Assembly: GCA_965221625.1 (NCBI GenBank)
Contig: OZ244903.1
Location: 1,798,001 to 1,862,000 of the forward strand
Origin: Bin127 sp965221625
Lineage (GTDB): Bacteria > Chloroflexota > Dehalococcoidia > Lucifugimonadales > Lucifugimonadaceae
Direction: 5' to 3'
Length of the DNA: 64,000 nucleotides
The notes below the pieces were generated by a model that saw only the letters and a list, made by a program, of their open reading frames with translations, was not told the origin of the DNA and did no database searches. The translations under genes and the position numbers were made by a program. Positions 43,443 through 53,047 of this stretch are shown here, one piece after another; positions within the stretch are counted from its first letter, which is position 1; the number at the start of each line of letters is the position of its first letter.

Positions 43443-44327
43443 TTAACCGCTCTGCAATCTGGCGGCCAAGAGGACGTTTTCGAGCAGCATGGCAACCGTC
43501 ATGGGTCCTACTCCGCCGGGCACTGGCGTTATAGCCGAGGATTTCTCACGCACGGCGTCAAAGTCGACGTCGCCCGTTAAACGATAACCACTCTTGCGCG
43601 TTGCGTCTTCGACCCGGGACACCCCAACGTCAATGACCACTGCGCCATCTTGCACCATATCGGCGGTGATCGTGTTTGGCGCGCCGGCGGCCGCGATCAA
43701 GATCTTAGCTCGTTTCGTGTGACTTGCGAGGTCTCGCGTCCCGGTGTGGCATATGGTCACCGTCGCGTTGGCACCAAATCCTCGTTGCGTCAACAGCAAC
43801 GCCAAAGGGCGGCCGACCAGTGAACTACGTCCCACAATCACCACTTCTGCGCCGTCAACTGCGATCTCTGCTTCGATCAGCATTCGCTGTACACCTAACG
43901 GCGTCGCCGGCACGAAACGCGGTCGGCCCAGTGAGAGCAACCCTGCGTTTTGGGAATGAAGACCGTCGACGTCTTTCAAGGGGTCGAGACGATTGATTAT
44001 CGCGTCGGCATCAATCTGCGGAGGCAACGGCAGTTGAACCAAGATCCCGTGATACCGCGAATCGTCGTTCAAGTCATCAATGATTCCGCATAAATCGCCC
44101 TCGGAAATTGACGCGTCGAGATTGATTGTCTCGGAGTTGATGCCAACCTCTTCACAGGCGCGCTCCTTACGTCGAACGTACGACCGAGAGGCCGGGTCAT
44201 CGCCGACGAGCACAACAGCTAAACCGGGAGTGAGTCGATGATCGCTCTCGAACGCGGTCAACTTGTCAGCCACCTCTGCGTGAACCTTGCTCGCGATGTC
44301 GTTGCCACTGATGATTTTTGCGGTCAT
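43443..44327 (-). CDS. folD: Methylenetetrahydrofolate dehydrogenase/cyclohydrolase
   Basis: 294-aa bifunctional enzyme interconverting methylene-, methenyl- and formyl-tetrahydrofolate with NADP. Catalytic region SRSYVRRKERACEEVG (Tyr and Lys), VQLPLPPQID, the cofactor domain VVIVGRSSLVGRPLALLL, and the closing PGGVGPMTVAMLLENVL are intact. It supplies one-carbon units, including those a ThyX-type enzyme would use. Single gene upstream of the pdh operon on the same strand, 129 bp apart. Confidence 0.96.
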   Translation of the reverse strand: MTAKIISGNDIASKVHAEVADKLTAFESDHRLTPGLAVVLVGDDPASRSYVRRKERACEEVGINSETINLDASISEGDLCGIIDDLNDDSRYHGILVQLPLPPQIDADAIINRLDPLKDVDGLHSQNAGLLSLGRPRFVPATPLGVQRMLIEAEIAVDGAEVVIVGRSSLVGRPLALLLTQRGFGANATVTICHTGTRDLASHTKRAKILIAAAGAPNTITADMVQDGAVVIDVGVSRVEDATRKSGYRLTGDVDFDAVREKSSAITPVPGGVGPMTVAMLLENVLLAARLQSG

Positions 44328-44452
44328 GAGACGCGAAGGCGAGTTCGGTTGAGTAGTCGCTGGGTTATCATTTCACTCTCGAATCGACCTTGCATTGCCG
44401 TCGGATTATCGACATCGACCCGACAATTGGCTCGATCCACGCGCAAACTCAA

Positions 44453-44836
44453 ATGATATACACCGGCGTAGACCTAATTGAGATCCCCAGAATAGCTGCG
44501 GTGCGCGAACGCTATCCGGTGAGGTTTCTCGAGAAGGTCTTTACGCCCGGCGAACGTCGCTACGCTCGCAATCGCGCTCCGCAACTCGCCAGCAGATTCG
44601 CGGCGAAGGAGGCGGTGATGAAGGCACTCGGCACCGGTGTTCGCGGCATCCCATGGAAATCGATTGAGGTTACGCGAAAGCGTGGCGGCCCTCCCGAAAT
44701 CGCTCTGCATGGACCAGCATTGGTCCGCGCCGAAAGGATGGGAGTCTTGCGCATTGCACTCAGCTTGACGCATTCGAAAGAGTTCGCCGCAGCGTCTGTC
44801 GTTATCGAAGCAAGGGACGATGCCTGGCGACCTTGA
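44453..44836 (+). CDS. acpS: Holo-[acyl-carrier-protein] synthase
   Basis: 127 aa from ATG 44453. Motifs GVDLIEIPRIAAV (metal-binding Asp), FTPGERRYAR and SRFAAKEAVMKALGTGV (catalytic Glu/Lys) are intact. SLTHSKEFAAASVVIE ends the domain. It transfers phosphopantetheine from CoA to acyl carrier protein. It starts a run of cofactor genes on the plus strand: acpS, nnr, unknown, coaBC. CoaBC supplies the CoA precursor. Confidence 0.94.
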   Translation: MIYTGVDLIEIPRIAAVRERYPVRFLEKVFTPGERRYARNRAPQLASRFAAKEAVMKALGTGVRGIPWKSIEVTRKRGGPPEIALHGPALVRAERMGVLRIALSLTHSKEFAAASVVIEARDDAWRP

Positions 44837-44873
44837 TTTCACTTGAATCGTCACCAAACAGGCGGCATACAAC

Positions 44874-46397
44874 ATGGTCTCGCCAAGACAAGTAGTTACC
44901 GCGGACGAGATGCGTGAGATCGAACATCGGTGGTTCGACTCCGGTGAGATTACTCTCGAAGCGCTAATGGACCGTGTGGGCCGAGCCACCGCAGAATGGA
45001 TATGCGACTACTTCGACAGGTTAGGAGAGCGAGGCAATGTCGTCGCGCTCGTGGGTAAAGGCAACAATGGTGGCGACGCCTTAACCGCGTCCAAATACCT
45101 CAAGGAGTCGGGCATCCATTGCGACATAGTCACGGTTCTAGCCCGCGATCCTGACGGGCTCGGCCGTAGCACAGTACCAACGCTGCCCAGTGAAACGAAA
45201 ACTCTTTGCGATGGAGCTGACTTAATTCTCGACGGGGTTTTCGGATTCGGGATCTCCCGGCCGATTGAGGAACCTGTTGCTTCGGTATTCCGCGTGGTCA
45301 ACAAATCCGATGCCACGGTCGTCTCAATCGATGTACCAAGCGGTGTTGATCCCGATACAGGTGTAGCGGACCCTAACGCAATCCGTTGCGACGTCACACT
45401 CAGTGTTGGACTGACTAAACTCGGGCCGTCGGTCCGCTTCGGCAACCCCGGATTTGGCAATGAAATGACGGTTTTGGATGTCGACATACCAAAACCGTTG
45501 ACCAAGAACTTGGTCCGTGAGCGTATCGACGCGGAACTTGCGCGTTCACTGTTGCCGTTGCGCGGACTAGACGCCCACAAAGGCGACTTTGGACGTTCAC
45601 TCTTAATCTCAGGTTCGACGAACTACGTCGGTGCCGCTGCATTAGCAACGAAGGCGTGCGTCAGATCTGGCGTTGGACTCACGACACTCGCAACGCCCGA
45701 AACAGTTTATCGGACTCTCGCCGGACACATCCCAGAAGCGACTTACGTGCCATTGACTGAAGGAGAATCGGGCGTCGAACCCGGAGACGCGTCGCCTAAC
45801 CTGCGCCAACTAATCCCGCAGATGAATTCCGTCCTGATGGGAACCGGTTTGGGTTTGAGTAGAGGCGTTGAGAGTCTCCTCGAAGAACTCGTCGGCGAAC
45901 CAGAACTGTGGCGAAACTGCACTACGGTAGTCGACGCCGACGCTCTGACTCTCTTCGCCAGCATAGATCGATGGTCCGAAGCGTTCGGTGGAGATCTCAT
46001 CATCACGCCGCATCCTGGCGAGATGGCGAGATTGCTGGCGAGCTCAGTCGCCGAAGTTGAAGCCGATCGCAGGTCTGCCGTTGAAGAAGCCGCGACCAGA
46101 TTCAACTGCGTCGCCATTCTGAAAGGCGCGACAACGCTGATCGCAGATCCGGCTCGGCGTTTGCGTCTTAACATGCGCCCGAACGATGGTTTGGCGCGCG
46201 GCGGGAGCGGCGACGTCTTGGCGGGCCTTGTTACCGGGTTTGCGGCGCAGATGGATCCGTTTGACGCGGCGACTCTGGCCGTCTACCTACACTCCGTCAG
46301 CGGAACATTCGCGCGTGACGCGGTTACGGCATACGCCATGACGGCGCAGGATCTCATCCGCTTCCTGCCTGATGCGTTCCTTACGATAGCATCGTAG
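44874..46397 (+). CDS. nnr: Bifunctional NAD(P)H-hydrate epimerase/dehydratase
   Basis: 507 aa. The N-terminal YjeF_N domain is the epimerase (NnrE): LVGKGNNGGDALTASKYL and SIDVPSGVDPDTG. The C-terminal ribokinase-like domain is the ADP/ATP-dependent dehydratase (NnrD): HKGDFGRSLLISGS, VLMGTGLGLSRG, ITPHPGEMARLL and NDGLARGGSGDVLAGL with the catalytic Asp. It repairs hydrated NADH and NADPH. The usual order next to acpS is kept. Confidence 0.95.
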   Translation: MVSPRQVVTADEMREIEHRWFDSGEITLEALMDRVGRATAEWICDYFDRLGERGNVVALVGKGNNGGDALTASKYLKESGIHCDIVTVLARDPDGLGRSTVPTLPSETKTLCDGADLILDGVFGFGISRPIEEPVASVFRVVNKSDATVVSIDVPSGVDPDTGVADPNAIRCDVTLSVGLTKLGPSVRFGNPGFGNEMTVLDVDIPKPLTKNLVRERIDAELARSLLPLRGLDAHKGDFGRSLLISGSTNYVGAAALATKACVRSGVGLTTLATPETVYRTLAGHIPEATYVPLTEGESGVEPGDASPNLRQLIPQMNSVLMGTGLGLSRGVESLLEELVGEPELWRNCTTVVDADALTLFASIDRWSEAFGGDLIITPHPGEMARLLASSVAEVEADRRSAVEEAATRFNCVAILKGATTLIADPARRLRLNMRPNDGLARGGSGDVLAGLVTGFAAQMDPFDAATLAVYLHSVSGTFARDAVTAYAMTAQDLIRFLPDAFLTIAS

Positions 46398-46441
46398 CCA
46401 TTGCACTCGCACCAGATAGTGTGAACCTCGTCGTCCCCACC

Positions 46442-47164
46442 ATGCCTAAGCAACCAAAACAGGAGTTGGAACAGATTGTCGACGAGTACGTGCAACGCGC
46501 GCGCTCGAAGCTCCGCCCGACTGAGTACGAGCGCAAGGAATCCAATGGATATTCCCTTCACCACGTCATTGAGAATGACGAGTTTCGGATCCTCGACCAC
46601 ATCATCGCGGTGAAAAATCGGCGAGTCGCTTGGGTTTGGCGAACTCAGGATTTTTGGCCCACCGACACGTTGACAGATCTGACGCTTTCCGACATTGACC
46701 TGCGAAACTACGGGGTGATTCACGGCACAAACCGCATCGCCGGCGTCAAGTTTACTGTCGGACCTCGCAGCTATGCGGGAGCCGACCCTGATGCTTGCTT
46801 GCCCTTCGTGAATGATTTCCTGCATTTGGAGGCTCATTACCGTTGGAACAACGAGCAAATGGAGCTGCAACGCGCCCGAATTGGCGTCGACTTCAAGACG
46901 AAAGATGGCTTGACCCTCCGAGCTAGATCTGTCGAGATTGAACTGGCGCGCTTCTGGAATCGCGAATTCGCATATCGTTCATCGCTCGGCGCGCGTCTGT
47001 TAGTAAGGGTAGAAGGCGACGAGATCCTCTCAATTGACGCACCGACGGTGTTGAGCCGTTCCGAGGTCGAATCCATTTACGACACGGTGATGACCTATCC
47101 ATCTAGCGCAACCTCTCCCCCGCTGCCCGGTCAGTTCGTCGTCACTAGAGAAGATCCGACGTGA
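46442..47164 (+). CDS. Hypothetical protein between nnr and coaBC
   Basis: About 240 aa, no family recognised. No membrane segment or signal is seen. N-terminal helix (ELEQIVDEYVQRARSKLRPT) is followed by a mixed alpha/beta body with many aromatic residues (VKNRRVAWVWRTQDFWPTD, YRWNNEQMELQRARIGVDF). Its stop overlaps the GTG start of coaBC by 4 bp (GTGA), so it is co-translated with coaBC. Codon use looks normal, so it is a real gene. I choose ATG 46442 over the upstream 46421. Confidence 0.75.
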   Translation: MPKQPKQELEQIVDEYVQRARSKLRPTEYERKESNGYSLHHVIENDEFRILDHIIAVKNRRVAWVWRTQDFWPTDTLTDLTLSDIDLRNYGVIHGTNRIAGVKFTVGPRSYAGADPDACLPFVNDFLHLEAHYRWNNEQMELQRARIGVDFKTKDGLTLRARSVEIELARFWNREFAYRSSLGARLLVRVEGDEILSIDAPTVLSRSEVESIYDTVMTYPSSATSPPLPGQFVVTREDPT

Positions 47165-48390
47165 CAACAACACAGGCACCGCTCGCCGGACGCCGAATAG
47201 TTCTATGCGTGTCCGGATCGATCGCTGCTTTTAAAGCGGCTTCTGTTACGTCCGAGTTGATCAAATTGGGTGCTCGCGTCGACGTCGCCATGACGGAAGC
47301 AGCGACGCGGTTCGTTGGGCAGTCGACCTTCGCTGCGCTCAGCCACAATCCCGTGACTACTTCGCTCTGGGATCAAAACTCGACACTCAACATTGACCAT
47401 GTCGCACTGGCGACTGAAGCGGATTGCATCGCCGTCGCTCCTGCCACCGCGAATACCATCGCCAAACTTGCGCTAGGCATCACCGATGATGCCGTCACGG
47501 CAACCGTTCTCGCCTCGAATGTCCCGTTGGTTGTTGCGCCGGCGATGGATGCGGACATGTTTGCTGCGCCATCAACGCAACGCAACGTCGCAACATTGCG
47601 TGAGCGGGGGGCAATCATCGTCGGCCCGGAGTCAGGGAGACTCGCGTCGGGCCTCGTAGGTCAAGGTCGGCTCAGTGAACCAACCGATATCGTTGATGCG
47701 ATTAGGACGGCTATCGGAAAACGCGCTGGCGACTATGCTCAGAGACGGGTCGTCGTAACTGCCGGCGGCACTCGAGAACCGATCGATCCGGTGCGGGTGA
47801 TCACCAACCGCTCAACGGGCAAGATGGGATATGCCATTGCGGAAGCAGCCAGGGATCGCGGTGCCGACACGGTGCTGGTCACAGCCGCGAGACATATGCG
47901 CAACCCGTGGGGTGTGACGTGTTTGCCGGCGTCTACGGTAGACGAGATGCGGGAAGCTACAATCCCGGTGTGCGTCGATTCGGACCTGTTGATCATGGCT
48001 GCGGCGATATCCGATTTCCGCGTCAAACAACAAACCCCCGAAAAACTCAAAAAACGCATTGGCCAGGGTCTCGTTCTCGAGATGGAGGACATCGCAGATT
48101 GGATGCCCGAAGCAGTCGGGTCGCGTCTAGTCAAGATCGCGTTTGCCGCGGAGACCGGCGATGCGGTCGCCAAAGGTGAAGCAAAGATGGACTCCAAAGG
48201 CGCGTCGATGACAGTCGTCAATGACGTTTCGGAACCGGGCAGCGGATTCGGCACCGACACCAACCGCGTCGATATCATCCACGCCGACCGTACGGTTGAG
48301 CCGCTGCCGTTGATGGATAAGTACGACGTCGCGAATGCGATACTTGACAGGGCGAAACGATACCTTGCCGATACCCCGAACAACCCTTAA
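47161..48390 (+). CDS. coaBC: Bifunctional phosphopantothenoylcysteine decarboxylase/synthase
   Basis: 409 aa. The N-terminal flavoprotein decarboxylase (CoaC) shows VSGSIAAFKAASVTSELIK, the catalytic His in NIDHVALATEAD and VAPAMDADMFA. The C-terminal synthase (CoaB) opens with VVVTAGGTREPIDPVRVIT and NRSTGKMGYAIAEAA, and contains MAAAISDFRVKQQ. Makes 4'-phosphopantetheine for CoA. GTG start overlaps the previous gene by 4 bp. Confidence 0.96.
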   Translation: MTTTQAPLAGRRIVLCVSGSIAAFKAASVTSELIKLGARVDVAMTEAATRFVGQSTFAALSHNPVTTSLWDQNSTLNIDHVALATEADCIAVAPATANTIAKLALGITDDAVTATVLASNVPLVVAPAMDADMFAAPSTQRNVATLRERGAIIVGPESGRLASGLVGQGRLSEPTDIVDAIRTAIGKRAGDYAQRRVVVTAGGTREPIDPVRVITNRSTGKMGYAIAEAARDRGADTVLVTAARHMRNPWGVTCLPASTVDEMREATIPVCVDSDLLIMAAAISDFRVKQQTPEKLKKRIGQGLVLEMEDIADWMPEAVGSRLVKIAFAAETGDAVAKGEAKMDSKGASMTVVNDVSEPGSGFGTDTNRVDIIHADRTVEPLPLMDKYDVANAILDRAKRYLADTPNNP

Positions 48391-48399
48391 AGGAAGTAC

Positions 48400-48681
48400 A
48401 TGCGACTCTATTGGAGACAGCGGAAACGAGGCTTCGACCTAATCGTTGAGGATGACGACGGCGACGCATTCAACGTCGGTGGCGTTCGCCATACACGCCG
48501 CGGCGGCATCGAAGCGATGGCGAAGACGATGGGCTATGATCCCGGTCGTTCGGTCAAGAATCTGCCGTCAATGGAGCACGGTATGCAGTTCGTTGAGCAA
48601 TTTGAACCGTGGCGCGACTTCTTCCCCGGTTATCCGTTGGAACTGGAGCCGGATGTCGTCGTGCCCGAGGAACTCGCTTAG
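48400..48681 (+). CDS. Small hypothetical protein after coaBC
   Basis: 93 aa, start 9 bp after the coaBC stop behind AAAGGAAG. Sequence starts MRLYWRQRKRGFDLIVEDDD and contains VGGVRHTRRGGIEAMAKTMG and a Pro-rich acidic end. No family recognised. The strong ribosome binding site and tight spacing support a real co-transcribed gene. Confidence 0.7.
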   Translation: MRLYWRQRKRGFDLIVEDDDGDAFNVGGVRHTRRGGIEAMAKTMGYDPGRSVKNLPSMEHGMQFVEQFEPWRDFFPGYPLELEPDVVVPEELA

Positions 48682-48735
48682 CGCGACCAGGTCCGACACG
48701 GCTATTCTGGCGCATTGCCCCTGCACAGTTGAACC

Positions 48736-49878
48736 TTGCATGCCGCGGAGAAATACGTCGAAACCGCGCGTGAACTAGCATCGCTGGTCGCTACACACAC
48801 CGAACGCATTGAACGTGAGCGACGCATCCCGCAGGATGTCGTCGAGCCGTTGATTGATGCTGGTTTGTTCCGGCTGTTGCTGCCGCAATCACTCGGCGGT
48901 GCCGAAATGGCACATCCTGACTTCCTGAAGATCGTTCGGATTTTTGCCGAGGTTGATGCCAGCGTCGCGTGGTGTGTCAACCAAAACAACGTCTTCTCTA
49001 CGAATGCTGTCCGAGTCAGCGCATCAGTTGCCGAAGAGATCTGGGCCGATCCTCGCACGATCGTGACGAACGGTCCGCCCCAACAATCGTCAGGCGCAAA
49101 GATCCTGGACAACGGCTACAAATTGACGGGTCGTTGGGATTTCAGCAGCGGTATACCGCATGCCAACTGGGTAGCGGCCCTGGCACCGATCGAAGGAGAC
49201 GGAAGCAGCGCAACTCCTGAGATGGGTACATTCCTCATCCCCAAGAACGAGGTCGAGATCATAGATCAGTGGCACGTCGGCGGTTTGCGTGGAACCGGCA
49301 GCCTCAGCTTCACCGCCTCGGGAGTCTTTGTGCCCTGTGGACGCTCATATCCTCAGGAGGCATCATCCCGCGAACCGGGACCGTTGTATGTGATACACAC
49401 AACGCCTCTATTTGCGTCCGGTTTCGCCACCGTTGCGCTAGGCAGTGCTCGGACTGCATTGGACGACGCCATCGAGTTCGTAAAGTCAAAGACGCTACAA
49501 GGCAGCAAGAACGTTCTGAGCGCAGATTCAACGACTCATCGGACGCTCGGTTTGGCTGAGGCACAATGGAGTTCGGCGAACTCCTTCCTGAACGAAGCGA
49601 CCGACTCCATGTGGGATGAGGTAATCGGGCGACATGAGTTGACGACACAGACGCGTGTCAAAGTCCGGCTGGCGTCGACCCACGCCATTCGCAGTGCCGC
49701 AACGGTCGTCGACGCTGCTTACACGCTCTTCGGTTCGAATGCCATCTTCAACTCATCGCCAATCCAACGTCGCTATCAAGACATTCACGCCATCACGCAG
49801 CAGATCCAAGGTCGGATGACTCACTACGATACCGCCGGCAGGTTCGCATTGGGTTTGGGCGCGATCGGCATTATTTGA
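48736..49878 (+). CDS. Acyl-CoA-dehydrogenase-fold flavin oxidoreductase (HpaH/DszC-like)
   Basis: 380 aa, TTG start at 48736. N-terminal helices RIPQDVVEPLIDAGLFRLLL and PQSLGGAEMAHPDFLKI are typical of the fold. The flavin region NGYKLTGRWDFSSGIPHANW and HVGGLRGTGSLSF, and the helical C-terminus (HAIRSAATVVDAAYTLFGS, RRYQDIHAITQQIQGR) are closer to flavin-dependent monooxygenases of the HpaH/DszC group than to true acyl-CoA dehydrogenases; no catalytic Glu is evident. Probably hydroxylates an aromatic or other small compound with FMNH2 from a separate reductase. Nearby genes are catabolic. Confidence 0.82.
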   Translation: MHAAEKYVETARELASLVATHTERIERERRIPQDVVEPLIDAGLFRLLLPQSLGGAEMAHPDFLKIVRIFAEVDASVAWCVNQNNVFSTNAVRVSASVAEEIWADPRTIVTNGPPQQSSGAKILDNGYKLTGRWDFSSGIPHANWVAALAPIEGDGSSATPEMGTFLIPKNEVEIIDQWHVGGLRGTGSLSFTASGVFVPCGRSYPQEASSREPGPLYVIHTTPLFASGFATVALGSARTALDDAIEFVKSKTLQGSKNVLSADSTTHRTLGLAEAQWSSANSFLNEATDSMWDEVIGRHELTTQTRVKVRLASTHAIRSAATVVDAAYTLFGSNAIFNSSPIQRRYQDIHAITQQIQGRMTHYDTAGRFALGLGAIGII

Positions 49879-49888
49879 TCCGAGACGA

Positions 49889-51628
49889 TCAAGAACGACC
49901 AATCGTCATCGGAAGATCGACAGGCTCAGATCCTTCCGTCTCGATCATCCACGCCGCCAGAAGACGTCGCATTTCCGAGACCACGCCCGAATTCTTCGGA
50001 TCGTGGGCAACGTTGTAGAGCTCCCAAGGATCATTGACCAAGTCGTAAAGTTCGTCCTCCGGATCGGCACCGTCGTTGCTACCTGCGCCATTGGCCATCG
50101 GGTCGGTGACGTATTTCCAATCCACGGTTCGGACCATCTTCCGTCTGCCTTGCGCCTCCCTGCCCCACAACGTTTGGATTAGCGTCATGTACCCCCACGG
50201 CCGCTCGCAACGCCCCAAGTGCTCCATCGTCACCGGCGGACCCCCGGCACCGTACTCGGAAAACGCGGCGCGTCTCGGTTTCGCGTCGGTTGCTGTCGGG
50301 AGCGGCGCGCCTTGCATTCGACGAAGCAGATCGTTTCGTACCTTGCCGTCGCCTCCCAGCGTCGAGTTAGTGACCGGAACTTCGTTGGCGACTTCGCTCT
50401 TCGTGGTCCACGCATCATCTACGCCATCAAAGTCTGCCAATCTCTGTAGCTCCAAGAGTGTCGGGAGGATGTCGATGGTATTTACCATCGACTCGTCCGT
50501 TTCCCCCATCGGCACCCCACCTTTGGGAAACGACACGATCAGGGGTACGCGCGTCAAGCAGTCGTAGAACACACCGCCTTTGACCATCATGTTGTGCTCC
50601 GCCATGAAGTCGCCGTGGTCAGCGGTGAAGACGATGATGGTGTCTTCAATGATTCCGAGATCCTCAAGTTTGTCGAGAATCTCGCCGATTCCGTCGTCGA
50701 CCAGACGCGTCATTGCATGGTTTACCGAAACGATGTTGCGGATGTCCTCGTCGCTGTCGTCGTCCATACCCATCATTGCGTAAAGGACGCGATTGACTTC
50801 TGGTGCGGGGCTGAGATTCCCTGACGGCGGATATGGTGCGTCGCCGTGTTTGCTCGCGCCACCGTCTTCGTCGAATTCCCCTTTCCTTGTCGGTGGCAAC
50901 ACAATTTCATCGGGCGGGAACATCTCGACATATCGGCGCGGTGCCTCGCGTGGTTCGTGGGGATCGGGATATGAAACCCATAGAGCGAACGGAGAATCTT
51001 CGCCAGATCCATTGTTATCGCTGCCAAACCTATCGCCCCGAGCAACGCGTTCGAGGAACTCCAAGGTCTGAGCCGTGATTACGCTTGATCCGTAATCTTC
51101 GATCGGGTGATCGGTGACTGCGTATGCGATTCTTGGACTCTGCGCGTTGGCATTGAGGTTCACCCGATCCCGATGCGCTGCGTCAATGGCTTCAACGGGT
51201 CGCACCCACTTCATACCTTGGTTGCCGGGGACAGTGCCTGGATTGTCTCCTTGAGGCAAGCCACCGTGTGAAATCTCGCAGCGAACGTCGAACAGTGCCA
51301 AGTCTTCCGGCTCAGCAAAGCAGTGGTTCTTGCCAATGAGTCCGGTCGTGTAACCGGCGTCTCGCCAAATCTGAAAGGCATGCGTCTCATGCAACGGCAT
51401 CAACGTCTCATTTCTCCGACACCCGGTCGAATGCGGATAGTGACTCGTCATCACTGACGTTCGTGCCGGTACGCAAAGAGGATGAGGCGTTATCGCGTGG
51501 CGGAACATCACGCCTCGAGAATGCAACCGCTCCAGTGAAGGCGTCTCGATGCCTATCTCGGAGTACATACGTAGACCCGACCATTTCAGTTGGTCGGCCA
51601 TGATGAAAAGTATGTTGGGACGTTTCAA
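49889..51628 (-). CDS. Type I sulfatase
   Basis: 579 aa if started at TTG 51628, where the conserved beginning KRPNILFIMADQLKW occurs; the open frame extends further upstream into the M20 gene without supporting homology. Formylglycine motif PLCVPARTSVMTSHYP (C-x-P-x-R). Metal-binding residues in MADQ and IVFTADHGDFMAEHNM. No signal peptide at this start, so probably cytoplasmic or not secreted by Sec. Hydrolyses a sulfate ester; the substrate is unknown. It needs a formylglycine-generating enzyme or anaerobic maturase encoded elsewhere. Confidence 0.9.
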   Translation of the reverse strand: MKRPNILFIMADQLKWSGLRMYSEIGIETPSLERLHSRGVMFRHAITPHPLCVPARTSVMTSHYPHSTGCRRNETLMPLHETHAFQIWRDAGYTTGLIGKNHCFAEPEDLALFDVRCEISHGGLPQGDNPGTVPGNQGMKWVRPVEAIDAAHRDRVNLNANAQSPRIAYAVTDHPIEDYGSSVITAQTLEFLERVARGDRFGSDNNGSGEDSPFALWVSYPDPHEPREAPRRYVEMFPPDEIVLPPTRKGEFDEDGGASKHGDAPYPPSGNLSPAPEVNRVLYAMMGMDDDSDEDIRNIVSVNHAMTRLVDDGIGEILDKLEDLGIIEDTIIVFTADHGDFMAEHNMMVKGGVFYDCLTRVPLIVSFPKGGVPMGETDESMVNTIDILPTLLELQRLADFDGVDDAWTTKSEVANEVPVTNSTLGGDGKVRNDLLRRMQGAPLPTATDAKPRRAAFSEYGAGGPPVTMEHLGRCERPWGYMTLIQTLWGREAQGRRKMVRTVDWKYVTDPMANGAGSNDGADPEDELYDLVNDPWELYNVAHDPKNSGVVSEMRRLLAAWMIETEGSEPVDLPMTIGRS

Positions 51629-51654
51629 ACTAGGATTCTTTCGGATTGGTTCAC

Positions 51655-53016
51655 TTAGCGTGCTTCGCAAAGGTCCCAAGCGAGTGCGAGCATGCACTTG
51701 GTGCCGCTGATCAGCGATTCGATGCCCACAGATTCGTCGGTGCCATGAGCGCGCGACAGCATCGGATCGTCGTCTGGATGTGCGCCGGTAAAACCGTACG
51801 TGATAATCCCGAGATTGCGGGTGAAACGTGAGTCTGTGAAACCGTTGCTGATTGCCGGTATCCACTGGATGTCGTCGCGCTCAACCGCCATCGACTGCGC
51901 GCGCTTAATCGCCTCTGCGAGCTCGCTCTCGAACGACGACGAATTGGGTACCGACATGTAATCGATATCGACCGTTACACCTTCGATGTCACCGATGGTT
52001 CGTTCGATTTCGCTACGTACGTACTCCTCGTTCTGGAACGGTAAAGTCCGCACGTCGCAGGTAACCGTGATGTTCTCGGGAACGCTGTTCGATTTGATGC
52101 CGCCGTTGATCATCGTCGGAGTCCACACCATTCGCGAAAGCGCGCGCAACATGGATGCCAAGCGAGGCGAATCACTCTCCAGTTCTGCGATGATGGCATC
52201 GATGTTATCGGGAGTCGGTTTCTCCTCGATGCCCAACAGATTTAGGTGGTCGAAGATTGGCAGTGAAGTATCGATCTCCGCCTGATAGCCCTCGATTCGT
52301 TGCAGAACGCGCCATAGCATCGCCGACGCATTTGCGCCTTGCCACGGCACAGAAGCATGCGCGCTCTCGCCTTTGAGCGTGATTTTGATCTCCAATCGCC
52401 CTTTCTCACCCGTACCCAGCAAATACAAAAGAGCGGAGCCTTGTTCGACCGGGGTACCACCGCCCTCGTTCACTGCGAAGTCGCACTCGAGCGATTCCGG
52501 ATGATGTTCGGCAAGCCATCCGAAACCCCACCTGCCACCGTGCTCCTCATCAGCACCGCTGACCAACCTCAAACCGTGCTTTAGTTTCACATCGTTGCGT
52601 TTGAGAATCGCCATTGCCATCATCTGTGCGGTCAGCAATGCCTTGCAGTCGGAAGCTCCGCGCCCGTAGATACGACCTCCGGAGACCTCGGCACCGAACG
52701 GGTCCCACGACCATTTCGATGCGTCCTCCACTGGGACGACGTCGGTGTGCGACATGAACATCAATCGGCATCTTTGTTCGGCATCGGGATAGACTGCGAC
52801 GATGTTGCCGCGTTCAGGATCGCGCGCCAGAATCTGCGTATCGTTGATGCCCTCGCCGTGAAACCAATCCCGCACGAATTCAGCCAAATCTGTTTCGTTG
52901 CCAGTCGGCATCTGACCGGTGTTCACCGTTGGGATCTGGATCATCCGGCGTTCCAATTCGACGATCTCCGCCGCCGACGCATCGACTTCGTCGAGCAGTT
53001 GCTCTAGCGTTGCCAT
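51655..53016 (-). CDS. M20 family metallopeptidase (ArgE/DapE-like)
   Basis: 453 aa. Metal ligands and catalytic residues: FMSHTDVVPVE, YGRGASDCKALL, SGADEEHGGRWGF, and a late His in LSRAHGTDESVG. A dimerisation domain lies between (ESAHASVPWQGANASAMLWR). Such enzymes remove acyl groups from amino acids or cleave small peptides. It sits 26 bp upstream of the sulfatase gene and downstream of an LLM oxidoreductase on the same strand, forming a probable three-gene catabolic operon. Confidence 0.92.
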   Translation of the reverse strand: MATLEQLLDEVDASAAEIVELERRMIQIPTVNTGQMPTGNETDLAEFVRDWFHGEGINDTQILARDPERGNIVAVYPDAEQRCRLMFMSHTDVVPVEDASKWSWDPFGAEVSGGRIYGRGASDCKALLTAQMMAMAILKRNDVKLKHGLRLVSGADEEHGGRWGFGWLAEHHPESLECDFAVNEGGGTPVEQGSALLYLLGTGEKGRLEIKITLKGESAHASVPWQGANASAMLWRVLQRIEGYQAEIDTSLPIFDHLNLLGIEEKPTPDNIDAIIAELESDSPRLASMLRALSRMVWTPTMINGGIKSNSVPENITVTCDVRTLPFQNEEYVRSEIERTIGDIEGVTVDIDYMSVPNSSSFESELAEAIKRAQSMAVERDDIQWIPAISNGFTDSRFTRNLGIITYGFTGAHPDDDPMLSRAHGTDESVGIESLISGTKCMLALAWDLCEAR

Positions 53017-53047
53017 TCGTTGCCTCCAGAGTGGTTACTATCGCGAG

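Noticed and set aside
51629..51865. 79-residue N-terminal extension of the sulfatase.
   Set aside because: It lies entirely over the end of the M20 peptidase gene, is Arg/His-rich, and has no signal peptide; the sulfatase domain begins at 51628.
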